From Ichthyophis bannanicus (lineage: Eukaryota; Chordata; Amphibia; Gymnophiona; Ichthyophiidae), in assembly GCA_033557465.1 (NCBI GenBank), contig CM066033.1, positions 706,275,637 to 706,339,636 on the forward strand: a stretch of DNA of 64,000 bases, written 5' to 3'. Shown here in pieces: positions 42,549-54,372 of this stretch (position 1 is its first letter; every line of letters starts with the position of its first letter). Under the pieces are notes generated by a model. It saw nothing but the letters and a program-made list of their open reading frames with translations. It ran no database searches and was not told the DNA's origin. Made by a program: the position numbers and the translations under genes.

Positions 42549-45334
42549 CTTAACCTCCCCTCTACCCCCACTTACTGCAGTAATGCATCCCTCAAAGCAA
42601 TGCAGGACTTGCAATTAACTCAAATCGTCTTCTCATTCATCCACTCTAAACGTGGAGTCCTCAATCTGATCTTCTTTCCCACCACCCTGTCTAGCTTTCA
42701 CAAGTACATCCCACCCACCGTATCACCGATCCCTTGGTCAGACCATCACCTTATCACATTTTCAATACCCCACCTATACATCTCCTAACCCCCACAGAAC
42801 AAGGCCAGCACTACTAGGAGATTCATCACCTTTAATGAGCACACCTTCCTTCAGAAAACACTTCCGGCCATCCTGTCCATTCTGCCCAAAGCCGATCTTG
42901 AGATGCTCATTGACCAATGGAACCTCATCATATCTTCAGCAGCCATGATACCTCGACTGCAGCCCTCAAAGCAGCCTCATTGATCTCAACCCTCCAAACA
43001 GCGACATTGTGCACCATGGTATTCTGCCAAGCTGCATGAGATGAAGCGCGCCCTTCGCCTCATCAAGTGCCAATGGAGAAAAAACAAAGCCTCTGAGCTA
43101 CACGCAAGGTACCTTGAAGAACTCAAAGTCATACTGTGACAGTACCCTCAAGCACAAGTGTGAATATCACAGCAACGTACTTCTCCGTTCTCTCAATAAA
43201 CCTAGAGAGCTCTTTGATCTAGTAAAATCCTTCCCCAGAGACCCCTTCCATTCCAAACAAGTAATTTCCCTAAACCCCCAGGACATGACAGACTTTCTAA
43301 CCTCTAAATACATCTCTGCCACGCCTAATGCACCCTGCCTTTTACCTACAGCAAGCTCATCCTAAACCACTCCCTCTTGGACCACCTTCAGGGATGTACC
43401 TCCTGAAGAACTCGACACCATAATCTCACAAATCAGCACCACTTCTTCTGTGCTGGATTCCTGCCCGGTCTCATGGGTGAAAACTACAAGATCTCACTTC
43501 CTTCCAATCTTTCGTTCCATCCTACGGGCATCACTCACACAGGCCTACCCCCCCCTCAAGCAAGCATCAGTCAGACCTTGCTTAAAGAAGCCACACCTTG
43601 ACCCATCCTCAGCGGCATCATATAGGCCCATAGCCAGCGTGCCCTTTCTTGTGAAGCTTGTAGAAAAAGTAGTTCAGATCCAGCTCCAAGAGCACATCGA
43701 TCAACATGCTCCACTTGACAAACACCAGCATGGATTTCGCCCAGACCACAGCGCTGAGATTCTGCTGACCTCCCTACTATCTTCACTCATCATTGGGACC
43801 GAAAAGACCTCTGGAGGCTTCATACTTCTATTTCTGGACATTTCAGCCACATTCGACACAGTCTCTCACCAAACCCTGCTCAACCAACTTGACAACATTG
43901 GAGTGCAAGGTCAGCCTCTTAAGTGGATTCACTACTACCTCTCTCACCACACGCAATGGATACAAACTGGACACCATACATCATTTCCCTTCACCCTATC
44001 TCAGGGTGTACCTCAAGGTTCCGCTCTTTCGTCCCTCCTCTTCAACATTTACATTCAACCACTTTGCACAATCATACAGAAATTCAACGATGGCTATCAA
44101 ATCTTTGCCAATGACATAATGATCTGCACATCATTCTCCACAACTGCTCCTGACTATGTAACACATCTTGCTTCAAAGAAATAGTCAGCTTGCTTCGACT
44201 ACAAAACCTGACAATCAACTTCAGCAAGACAGAAATCCTCCATGTCACTGGGGATCCCAAATTCACTCCACCCACCTCTATTAAACTCAATAACACAGAA
44301 CTCCAAGTTCAAACCCAAGTTAAGTATCTAGGTATCACACTTGATCAGCAACTGACCTTCCAGCCCCACATCTGCAGCACCACTAAGGCCATTTACTTCA
44401 AAATCAAAACACTAAGCAGAGTATGCCCTCTCCCCTCTACAGAGCACGTCCATGCAGTTTGCCAAGCATCCATTACTCCCATTATTGACTACTGCAACAC
44501 AGTATATCAAGGCCTCCCCAAAGCCACCTTACTCCCTCTTCAGCTGGTCTAGAACACCGCCGCACGTACTATTTTTGGAGTCTCAAAATTCAGCCATGTC
44601 ACACCCATACTGAGGTTGCTGCACTGGCTGCCATTTGCTTCTAGAATCAAGCATAAAATCCTCACCCTCACCCACAAAGCTTGCGAAAACACAACCGTAG
44701 AGCAGCTCCAAGCTTTAATCAGCATACCCAAAACCAACAGGCCTTGTAGACCAGCTGCACAAAATCTCCTTGACCTGCCCCCATGTCTCTGTAAGAGCAC
44801 GCCTTTACGCTATATGCCCCCACTCTCTGGAATGCATCGCCCCCCACTCTATGATGCATCCAATCACCTACTACTTTCAAGAAACACCTCAAGACATACC
44901 TCTTTCAGGAGCATTACGGCATTGACCAGCCGACTCAGAACATCCCTCCCGCCCCCCCTCCCTAATCCCCCTGGTTAAGCCAAGTCAGCTAAGCCATCTC
45001 CCTCTTACTTTACTTTACACCGCTCTCCCCCCCCCCCCATAGCCTATTAATTATTGTTGCCCACTAATTTATTTATTCTACCCTTGCTTTTTATTGTTCC
45101 CTGCTTTGCTTACTGTACCCTCGGTAATCACTGTTTCATACTGCCTTGCTTATCTTACCCTTGCCAATTGTGGATTTACACTGTTCTGCCAATTGTTCCC
45201 CTAATACTCGGTTTTTCACTGTCTTTCCTCCTCCTGCGTCGTTTTGTACCCCTGTTAATTTTATCCCCTAAATCGATTGTACACCATTTTGACTGGTAGA
45301 AAAACGGTATACAAAAACCAGTTAAATAAATAAA
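42549..45334 (+). mobile_element. L2-like LINE 2
   Basis: The flanking duplication is TAGAGAC (42542-42548, 45335-45341). The tail is TTTGACTGGTAGAAAAACGG, a hairpin-like TATACAAAAACC and TAAATAAATAAA. It is related to LINE 1 but diverged, in the same orientation in the same CR1 fragment. It is 5'-truncated in the endonuclease (ITPIPWSDHHLITFS-like sequence near 42720-42770). Confidence 0.8.
43114..44978 (+). pseudogene. L2-like LINE 2 reverse transcriptase, broken
   Basis: RT blocks in 43450-44184: KQASVRPCLKKPHLDPSS, YRPIASVPFLVKLVEKVVQI, HQHGFRPDHSAEILLTSLLS, LLFLDISATFDTVSHQTLLN, QGVPQGSALSSLLFNIYIQP. The catalytic box is FANDIM in place of FADD. It continues in another frame at 44190-44552 (VKYLGITLDQQLTFQPHI) and 44616-44978. 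Frameshifts and stops make it inactive. Confidence 0.8.
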
Positions 45335-45487
45335 TAGAGACAAAGATAGTATCTGAATTCAAGAAAGCATGGGACAAACACAAAAGATCTCTAAAGTAAA
45401 AAAAGGGACTATAGTATTTGATATGGAAGGACTGACTAGATAGGCCATTATGATCTTTTTCTGCTGACATGTTTCTATGTTTCTATG

Positions 45488-46009
45488 AATATTGGGCCAT
45501 ATGTTTTTTCTCTATATTTTGCACACTACAGAAGCATCCATAGCTCTTTCCGTCTACATAATTTTATTTTTAGTATGTGGTAATTTATTCTGTACTTGGT
45601 GAGGATCTACCTACATTCTGAGCATATGTCCAAGGCCAGGTATTCAGTTAGCATGGAGTTTCTATGTAAGGATCTGTAGTATTCCGGCTTGTTCAGTTTT
45701 CCAAATAGGATTATGGATGTTCTTGAGCTCTTAGCAATATTTACCATGCTGCTCTTTCCGGGTAGGCGCCTTGCATGAGTTCTAGAAGTTGATGCCGTGT
45801 TATGGTGTGGTAGATTTTCTATACAGGCCCTGAGTGATTAATGTAGAATTTTGTATTACTTCATAATATGTTCAGTATTGCTGCAAGTTTATATTGCTGT
45901 TACTGATATGAACCAAAAGAAGAAGTCATTTTTTGTATGTTGAGTTCTATGGGGAAATGTCCTCTGCAGCAATTGTTGTGAGAAGCATTTCTTTGGATGC
46001 AGAATATAT
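45488..46009. other. Unassigned segment
   Basis: About 520 bp of AT-rich sequence between two CR1 fragments, with no frame or repeat motif that I recognise. Confidence 0.5.
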
Positions 46010-46060
46010 GGTTGAAAACTATAGGCCGGTTAGTTTAACTTTGGTGGTGAGTGTAAAGTA

Positions 46061-46364
46061 TTGGAAACGCTGCTGAAAGATAAAATAGTGAGGTTTCTGG
46101 AGTCCAGTGAATTACAGGATCCGAGGCAGCATAGATTCACCAGAGGCAGGTCTTGTCAGACAAATCTGATTGATTTCTTTGACTGGGTGACCAGGGAGTT
46201 GGACCGAGGGAGAGCCCTAGATGTGGTGTATTTAGATTTCAGTAAAGTCTTTGACACCGTTCCTCACAGGCGACTTATAAACAAACTGAGCACCCTAGGG
46301 ATGGACCCTAAAGTTACTGCTTGGATTAGAAATTGGTTGTGTGGGAGGAGAAAAAGAGTACAGG
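46061..46364 (+). pseudogene. CR1 reverse transcriptase fragment (older copy, part 1)
   Basis: LESSELQDPRQHRFTRGRSC, LDVVYLDFSKVFDTVPHRRL and DPKVTAWIRNWLCGRRKRV are RT blocks 2-4 of a CR1. The upstream YRPVSLT piece is in another frame, and the 5' half of the element is missing. The continuation is at 57969. Confidence 0.8.
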
Positions 46365-46976
46365 TCTTGAAGGACTACAAAAGGGGACTGTAACTTCTGG
46401 AGAGAGAGATCTACAATTGTAAGTATTTACGTCTGGGAATTTTTCTAAATCTTGGGGAAAAAAGAATTCTTTAGATTAAAGATGATTAATCTGTGAACCC
46501 AGTGTAATTGTTAAATCAGTCAGGGCCTAGTAGCAGCAAGAGTTTGCAGTTTAAATTTAAAACACAGCAGAGAGCTTTCTGGTTAAATTTAGAACCCAAG
46601 ACTCCCTCTTTGGGAGATTTGGGGCTCCCCTTGGAGATTGGTCACAGATTACCTTACAAGCACAGGACAGGGGACTGTGTAGCAGCCAGCTTTTAATAAG
46701 TCTTCTTTTCCTCCCTCCCTCCCCGACACCCACCCACCCCTGGGATAATCGTAGCTTTATAGGTGCTTAAACCTCTTAAAGGAAATGAGGTGCCATATTA
46801 ACTCTCAGGTGCAGCTGTTTATTCTTATCAGCATACATTAAGGACCTGAGATTAATTAAACTTCAGGTGAACAAAGTACATTAAACGTATTGGGTATAGT
46901 TTTATTAGTATAAGTATCCCTAGCAACCCTTAGAAAGTAAAGAACTTAAATATCTAAACACAACCTTGAAGTGAAG

Positions 46977-47879
46977 ATGCAGACAGCAGTCCAGCAGCGA
47001 GATGGAGGCTTTCCAGTCTTTTGCACAGAGTGTCATATGTATGATTTTCTCCCAGTTGGTGAGGGGTCTTACATATGCACAAGGTGCAAGGAGATCTTTG
47101 CTTTCAGGGAACGAGTCTGATCTCTGGAGGCAAGAGTAGCAGATTTGGAAGACATAAGGAAGACAGAGATGTACATAGATGGGACCTACAGGGATATAGT
47201 CCTGAAGTCTGGCAGCCATGCCATGGAGGAGAGAGGTCATGTGACAGGAGAGCATCACCCTGGTGTGGCAGGAAGTGATTCTGTAGCTAGGACCTGTCCT
47301 CCAGATGATGTAAAACCCTCACGCATCGAGGAAGGTTCTCCAGGGCCATGTGCCTATGAGGGAAGGGTTAGGACAGCCGTTATAGTTGGTGATTCTATCA
47401 TTAGGCATGTAGATAGCTGGGTGGCTGGTGGACGTGAGGATCGCCTGGTAACATGCCTGCCTGGTGCGAAGGTAGCGGACCTCATGCGCCACCTAGACAA
47501 GGTCTTAGATAGTGCTGGGGAGGAGTCCGCTGTCTTGGTATATGTCAATACCAATGAGATAGGAAAATATGATAGGGAGGTTCTGGAGGCTAAATTTAGG
47601 CTTTTAGGTAGGAAGTTGAAATCCAGAACTTCCAGGGTAGTTTTCTCCGAAATGCTTCCCGTTCCACTCGCAGGACCCAAAAGGCAGGCAGAGTTCTGGA
47701 GTCTCAATGTGTGGATGAGACAGTGGTGTAAGGATGAAGGTTTTGGATTTGTTAGGAACTGGGGAACATTCTGGGGAAAGGAGGGGCTCTTCCGAAGGGA
47801 TGGGCTTCACCTTAACCAGGATAGAACCAGGCTACTGGGATTAACCTTTAAAAAGGAGATAGAGCAGCTTTTAAACTAG
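46977..47879 (+). pseudogene. CR1 ORF1 (zinc finger + SGNH esterase-like)
   Basis: From ATG 46977 the frame gives 300 codons, broken by one TGA at 47118-47120. The N-terminus holds FCTECHMYDFLPVGEGSYIC then TRCKE, a C-x2-C...C-x2-C finger. A short coiled-coil-like SLEARVADLEDIRK follows. The C-terminal half is the SGNH-type hydrolase domain known from CR1 ORF1: VIVGDSIIRHVDSWVAG with the block-I Ser, VLVYVNTNEIGKYD (usual form G-x-N-D), and LFRRDGLHLNQDRTRLLG with the D-x-x-H pair. ORF1 binds nucleic acid; the esterase role in CR1 is not settled. The stop, and the Asn-Thr-Asn-Glu at the G-x-N-D block, suggest loss of function. Confidence 0.8.
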
Positions 47880-47914
47880 ATAATAGGAGAAAGCCGACAG
47901 TCGCCCAAGAGCGC

Positions 47915-50850
47915 ATGGTTCGGAACAATGTATCCTTGAAGGGTACTACCAAAAAAATGAAGTTAGAGTATATCAGCAGAGAGGTTCCAATAAAGGCAAA
48001 GGTAGCCCAAATGCCCTTGAGTACAGAGCAGACAAAGCTTAAAGATTCCAAATTACCCCTGCCTATGGATAACCAGATTAATATGAATAAAATACAGTCT
48101 CCAAAATGCTTGTATGCAAATGCTAGAAGTCTAAAAAATAAGATGGGAGAGTTAGAATATATAGCACTAAATGAGAAGCTAGATATGATTGGTATCTCAG
48201 AGACATGGTGGAAGGAGGACAACCAGTGGGACACTGTGATACCTGGGTACAAACTATATTGTAATGATAGAGATGGTGAGATTGGTGGAAGGGTTGCGCT
48301 CTATGTTAGAGGGGGCATTGAGTCACAAAGGATTAAAGTTCTACAGGAAACAAAATTCACTGTAGAATCTCTATGGATTGAAATTCCATGTAATAAGGGG
48401 AAGGCGATGGCAGTGGGGTTTTACTATCGACCGCCTGGCCAGAATGAACAAATGGATGATGAAATGCTCAAAGAAATCAGGGAAGCTAACAAAAGTTACA
48501 GAATAGTAATAATAATGAGTGATTTCAACTACCCTGATATTGACTGGGTTAGTATCATGGCAGGGCATGCTAGGGAGATAAAGTTTCTCGATGAAATAAA
48601 TAACTGCTTCTTGGAGCAGCTGGTTCATGAACCGACCAGAGGGGAAGCCATTTTGGACTCAGTCCTTAGTGGAACACCAGATTTGGTGCAAGAGATAAGG
48701 GTGCTGGGGCCACTTGGCAGTAGTGATCATAGCATGATCGCGTTTGATTTAATTAATGGAGGAGGAATGGTAAGGAAATCCACATTACTACCTTTTAACT
48801 TTCGAAAGGGAGACTATGATAAAATGAGGAAAATAGTTAAGAAAAAACTAAAAAGAGCAGTTGCAAAGGTTAAAGATTTACATCAAGCTTGGGTGTTGTT
48901 TCAAAATGCTATCTTGGAAGCCCAGACCAGCTGTATTCCATGCTTTAAGAAAAGTGGAACGAAGTCCAAAAGACTTCCAGCATGGTTTAAAGGTGAGGTC
49001 AGAGAGGCTGTTGCCAAAAAAACATCTTTCAGGAAATGGAAAAAAGAGCCAAATGACGAAAACTGGAAACATCACAAGCACTGGCAAGTTAAATGCAAGG
49101 CATTGGAATAAGCAAGCAAAGAGAGAATTTTTTGAAGAAACTTGCTGTGGAAGCAAAAACGCATAATAGAGACTTTTTCAAGTACATTCAGAGCAAAAAA
49201 CCTGTGAGAGAGTCAGTTGGACCATTAGATGATAGAGTGGTAAAAGCGGCAGTAAGAGGGGAGAAGGCTATAGCAGAGAGACTGCATGAATTCTTTGCTT
49301 CGGTCTTTACTGAGGAAGATGTCGGGATTTTATCCATGACTGAAGTGGTATTTAAAGGTGATCGTGCGGAAGAATTGAAAGAAATATCGCTACACCGGGA
49401 AGATATATTACAAGTATTTGATAAACTGAAGAATAGAAAATCACCTGGACCGGATGGTATACAATCAAAGGGGGTTGAAAGAACTGAAATATGAGATTGC
49501 AGACCTGCTATTAGTAATCTGTGAATTATCATTAAAATCATCTGTAATACTTGAAGAATGGAGGATCACCAATGTAACGCCAATTTTTAAAAAGGGTTCC
49601 AGGGGTGATCTGGGAAAATACTATACAGACCGGTGAGCCTGACATCAGTACTGGGAAAAACGGTAGAAACCATTATAAAGAACAAAATTACTCATCATAT
49701 AGATACTCATGGCTTAATGGGAGACAGCCAACATGGCTTTAGACAAGGAAGATCTTGTCTTGCTAATCTGTTATGTTTTTTTGAAGATGTGAATAAACAG
49801 GTAGACAAAGGTGAGTCGGTTGATATAGCCTTTGACAAGGTCCCTCATCAGAGACTTTTGGCAAAACTAAAATGTCATGGGATAGGAGGCAGTGTACTAT
49901 TGTGGATCAGGAACTGGTTAAAAGATAGAAAGCAGAGGGTAGGGCTAAATGGCCAATTTTCCCAATGGAAAAAGGTGAATAGTAGAGTACCGCAGGGATC
50001 GGTGCTGGGTCCGCTGCTTTTTGATATATTCATAAATGACCTGGAAAAGGGAATAACAAGTGAGGTTATCAAATTTGCAGATGACACAAAACTATTTAAA
50101 GTTGTTAAAACCCAAGAGGATTGTGGAAAATTGCAAGAGGATCTTGATAAATTGGAAGACTGGACATTCAAATGGCAGATGAAATTTGATGTGGACAAGT
50201 GCAAAGTTATGCACCTAGGAAAGAACAACCCAAACTATGGTTACGCGATGCAAGGTTCCAGATTGGGAACCACCACCCAGGATAAAGATTTAGGCGTCAT
50301 TGTGGATACCGTGTTAAAACCTTCGGCCCAGGGTGCAGCGGCGGCAAAGAGAGCAGATAAAATACTAGGTATCATAAGGAAAGGAATGGAAAATAAAACA
50401 AACGATATTATAATGCCTCTGTATCGTTCCATGGTATTACCGCACCTTGAATATTGTGTGCAGTTCTGGTCGCCGTATCTTAAAAAGGATATAGTGTTAT
50501 TAGAAAAGGTGCAGAGAAGAGCCACCAAAATGGTAAAGGGGATGGAAGGATACTCCTATGAAGAGAGGCTAAGAAGGTTGGGGCTCTTCAACCTGGAAAA
50601 GAGAAGGCTGAGGGGAGATATGATAGAGGTCTATAAATGAATGAATGGAGTGGAACGGGTAAACGTAGATGAATTGTTTACGTCGTCAGAATATAAAAAG
50701 ACTAGGGGACATGCAATGAATCTACAGTGTAACCTATTTAAGACTACTAAAAGAAAATATTTTTTCACTCAACATGTAATCAAACTCTGGAATTTGTTAC
50801 CGGAGGATGTAGTAAAAGCTGCTAGTTTAGCTGGGTTTAAAAAAGGTTTG
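47915..50850 (+). pseudogene. CR1 ORF2 (endonuclease + reverse transcriptase)
   Basis: Endonuclease in 47915-49111: KCLYANARSLKNKMGELEY, MIGISETWWKEDNQWD, VGFYYRPPGQNEQMDDEM, MSDFNYPDIDWVS (GDFNYP in most CR1), LGSSDHSMIAFD. RT in other frames: KNRKSPGPDGI near 49430-49460, then 49633-50640 with SLTSVLGKTVETIIKNKI, QHGFRQGRSCLANLLCFFED, RVPQGSVLGPLLFDIFIN, KFADDTKLFKVVKT. Frameshifts near 49100 and 49490, and a TGA at 50638-50640, disrupt it. The enzyme nicks the target and primes reverse transcription. Confidence 0.88.
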
Positions 50851-53084
50851 GACAAGATCTCCAGGAACAAGCAGGAATGTAGTCATCACATATGGGTATC
50901 GTCGGTACCGACGGAGCCTGCGCGGGAACGCTCCCCAGCATCCAATTAGAAAGCTTTTGGGAGCATCCCACAGCGCCTGTGTGCTGCCTTCCTGCCTTTC
51001 CCAACTGCCTCTCTCCAGTTCTTCTTTTTCCGCGGAGCCAGCAGGTCGCTGTTCCTGTCACCGCAGAAGAATTCTTTCTTTCTTTCTTTTTTGTGGTCGC
51101 GTCTGCCTTCCTCGACGCTTTACCAGTACCGCCGTTTTTTTCTTCTTATGTTCTGTCTTTAAAAAAAAAAAATACTAGGACTTTTTCCTATTTTTCCCAG
51201 GTGCACGCGCCTTTTTGGGCCTTAGGCCCAAAACATTTTCCTACAGTGGAGAAACCTGCCTCAGGTTTCAAAAAATGCACCAAGTGTGGCGGTACCATTT
51301 CCGTCACCAACACCCATGAATGGTGTCTAAAATGTTTAGGTCCTGACCACTCCATCACGGATTGTATGTTCTGCGCCATGATGTCTAAAAGAGGTCGGCA
51401 GAACCGAGCTGCTAAGCTCAGTACCCTGTTTCCCTCTCATGCAGCTTCGGTGGCATCGACGTCTTCCAGGGCTTCCTCTTCCTCCCGTGGATCTCAGGTA
51501 ACTAAACATAAGTCCAGCCGGTCCTCAAAGGGTAGATCTCCTTCTAAGCATCGAGATGCCTCTGGCGTTGCCCTTGAGGATTCTGCACCGGCAAAATTGC
51601 CCCGGCGGGAGGCTTCGGCTTCCAAAGCATTATCGGGGCTCCAGGATGTTCTCCAGGCCTCGACCTCGGCAGAACTACTGGTGCCATGCTCTCGGGTACC
51701 GGTGGTCTTCTCCGGTACCGACATCCAGGCATTGGCAGCGTCGATAGACCAGGGAGTCCTGGCTATTGAGCGCAGTCTGGCGGCTCTCCTTGCGGCATCG
51801 ATGCCCTCGGAACCGCAACAGACAATCTGGCCAGCACCAGCCCCGGCATCGGTACTGGTACCGATAGCATCGACATCGGCATCGGTGTCTGCTTTGCTGG
51901 TACCCAGTCATCCGATGCCCTCGGGTACCGATACCCCAGTACCGATTACCCCCGGTATCGACTTCGGTCGGTATGGGCATCGGGCTCTTCAATGGTATCC
52001 GGACAGACGGTACTTCGAGTCCTCAGAAGAATCTGAGGATTCTGACAGTTCTGTCGATGCAGCAATGCTTCTCCCAGAGGAGCCCTCCTCCCCTAAGCGC
52101 AGGATGTCTCCTCCAGAGAGATATTTCCTTCCAGGAGTTTATCAGGGAGGTGGCTCGGGGTCTGTCCATTACTGTGGCCCCTGAAACAGAGCCAAGAGCT
52201 AAGGAGTTGGAAATTTTTACAATATCCCAAAACTCCTAAGGAGGCAGCTACCTTGCCCATTCATGAGATTTTGCATGATCTCATGTTAAGGATGTGGGAG
52301 ACACCTCTTACCACCTCTCCTCATTCTCGCAGACTGGATACTCTGTATCGAGTCCCTCCTTGTCCTGGTTTCCAGAAAACTCAGCTTCCTCACCACTCTA
52401 TTGTAGTGGAATCAGCTATGAGAAGGATCAAGAGTGCAAAGAGGCATGCCTCTAATCCTCCAGGACGTGAGTGCAGAACCCTTGATGCTTTTGGACGTCG
52501 TGTCTTCCAAGCTTCCATGCTTTCAGCCAGGATCAGTTCCTATAGTCTTTACATGGGAATGTTCCTGAAGGAGGTCACAGATGATTTAGAGGCCTTGAGT
52601 CCTATTCTTCCTGAGGATAGAAGACAGGATTTTCTCACATTGGTCAAACATGCCCAAGATGTTTCTAAATTTGTCAACCGTGCAGCCTTTGATTGCTTTG
52701 AGTGCATAAGCAGTAGCTCTGCCATTGCCATAGGCGCACGTAGAAATGCTTGGCTCCAGGCATCTAATCTGGAGCTCTGGGTACAAGACAAATTGAGAAA
52801 TATCCCTTGCACTGGTGAGAACCTGTTTGGTAGAGATTGGCAGGAAAAGGCCAATGAGTTGGATGCTGACAACTCTACCTTGGATAGATTATCCAAGTCC
52901 ACAGCTGATCCTGCTAGAATGGTTTCTTGAACGATTTCTTTCTTTTCACCTTATTATGCACTTCTGTCAACCGAGTAGTAATCTCCGAAGAGAAACCACA
53001 AAGTTGCACAACAGTAGGTACTAAGAACTTTCAATACGGGTCACCACCCTCCAGATATCAGCCAGAGTTACCTGATCCTCAGGC

Positions 53085-53905
53085 ACTATAAGGTGGAGAA
53101 TATTTCTAACCAGGTTATTGGATGTGAAAATCAGTGTCAGGCTCTTAAAGTTGTGAATTCCTCTCATATTAAAGATAGTTTAGTTTTACATCATAAGATG
53201 GAACAGTATGATAATATGTTTCGTGCTAAGAATGTTCGGTTATTGAATTTTCCTTATTATCGTTTGCTTTCTGCTGAAATTGTATTGAGGAAATATTTTA
53301 GAGAGGTTTTGGGCTTGGCTTCGGCTGACTCCATTTGTCTCTCTAAACTTTATTATTTGATTGGTAAAGGTTTGTCTCAGGGTTCTCTGGGAGGGTTTGA
53401 TGAAGTTCAAAGCCAAGCTAGCCTTGGGCTTACCAAATTCCTGGAGGACTCGCAAGACAATATTTCCTCTAGAGCAGGGGTTCTCAACCCTGTCCTCGGG
53501 ACCCACCTGGCCAGTCGGGTTTTCAGGATAACCACAATGAATATGCATGGGAGAGATTTGCATATAATGGAGGCAGTGTATGCAAATCTCTCTCATACAT
53601 ATTCATTGTGGTTATCCTGAAAACCCGACTGGCTAGGTGGGTCCCGAGGACAGGGTTGAGAACCCCTGCTCTAGAGCCACTTTGGTGTTTTCATTTATTT
53701 CTGACCTGGATAGAGCTCTTGTGTTTCGGAGTTACTTTAAAAACATGTCTGTATCCTTCTGTGGTGCTAGAGTGCAAATGTTCCCGGATGTCTGTAGGGC
53801 AACTCAAACTAGGAGACAGGGTTTTTTGGCCCTTAAACCTAGGGTGATTGCCTTATCGGCTACTTTTTTCTTAGATATCCCTGTAAATGTTTGATAACTT
53901 TTCAG
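53085..53905 (+). pseudogene. L1-type ORF1 fragment
   Basis: Starting inside the coiled coil (VENISNQVIGCENQCQALKV), it passes the RNVRLLNFP-type boundary (FRAKNVRLLNFPYY, compare ASNLRLLNFPMV at 6540-6580) into the RRM-like region (VLRKYFREVLGLAS, KLYYLIGKG). After the hAT insertion (53475-53668) it continues TLVFSFISDLDRALVFRSYF, ARVQMFPDVCRATQTRRQGF and LALKPRVIAL. Frameshifts and missing 5' coding make it dead. Confidence 0.75.
53475..53668. mobile_element. Palindromic hAT miniature element
   Basis: 194 bp with ends CAGGGGTTCTCAACCC and its inverse, flanked by exact 8-bp duplications CTCTAGAG (53467-53474, 53669-53676). Almost the whole element is an inverted repeat with a centre near 53570. 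The ends match the CAGNGGTTCTCAA type of the Charlie/MER5-like hAT group. Confidence 0.92.
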
Positions 53906-54372
53906 GGATCTAGGTTTGTTTTTTATGATCCTTCTCAACTTGAGGTTTTTCTTTGTGATAAAGAGGGGCTTGGCATTAAGTGACTGGGGTGGGTGGTTAG
54001 TTAATATAGCTGTCTAGAATTCAAGAGTTCTGGCTCTTGGTTTTTTTTCTTTTCTTATGTTGTGGTTCTTTATAATCTCCCCATATTGTGGGCTAGATTT
54101 GATGTATTGCCTTATTTCTTTTTCCTTTTACGTTATGTTCTTTATTAATGGATCATCTGATGTTTCTTTATGCTTGCTTCTGTAAGTTTTGTGAAATTCT
54201 ATTAAAAAAAAAAAAAGAAACCATTCTTTTCTAAGAAGAAAAGATTTTATCCTGCTTATGCTCAGCAGGGACGTTCTGCAGGTCAGCTTGTCAGGAAAGG
54301 TCAGCAACCACCCAAGCAGAAGAAAGCAAAGACTGCTAAGCCTCAACCGTCTCAGCCTCCACAAAGCCTTTG

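Larger units (their letters stand above)
37329..45487 (+). mobile_element. CR1 LINE fragment split by two L2-like LINEs
   Basis: Its own parts are 37329-37794, 42314-42548 and 45342-45487. They line up in order with 58110-58988, another CR1 copy: MRRDLAKLEDWS-type RT thumb, LGCIGRGMASRKKEVIVPL-type sequence, then the terminal TTCTATGTTTCTATG. Two L2-like LINEs inserted in the same orientation, each with its own target duplication. Confidence 0.82.
52918..54216 (+). mobile_element. ORF1-only L1-like retroposon, second copy
   Basis: It ends with ATTAAAA and poly(A) (54204-54216). The coding part matches the ORF1 of 5816-7090, and here too no endonuclease or RT follows: the frame goes straight to a 3' untranslated region of about 300 bp. 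The left edge is odd: AATGGTTTCTT (52918-52928) is the exact reverse complement of AAGAAACCATT at the right edge (54215-54225). The first 150 bp do not align with the other copy. A hAT miniature element sits inside. Confidence 0.75.
51246..54372 (+). pseudogene. DIRS gag (copy F, interrupted)
   Basis: The initiator is mutated to GTG (VEKPASGFKKCTKC, with ATG in copy C). The Cys/His motif is intact: CTKC...CLKC...H...C..C in KKCTKCGGTISVTNTHEWC and CLGPDHSITDCMFC. Frameshifts occur near 52110 and 52235. 52253-52917 holds the conserved block: PCPGFQKTQLPHHSIVVESA, FGRRVFQASMLSARISSYSL, RNAWLQASNLELWVQDKL. The gene is cut at about 52917 and resumes at 54217, ending QPSQPPQSL at 54372. Confidence 0.85.
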
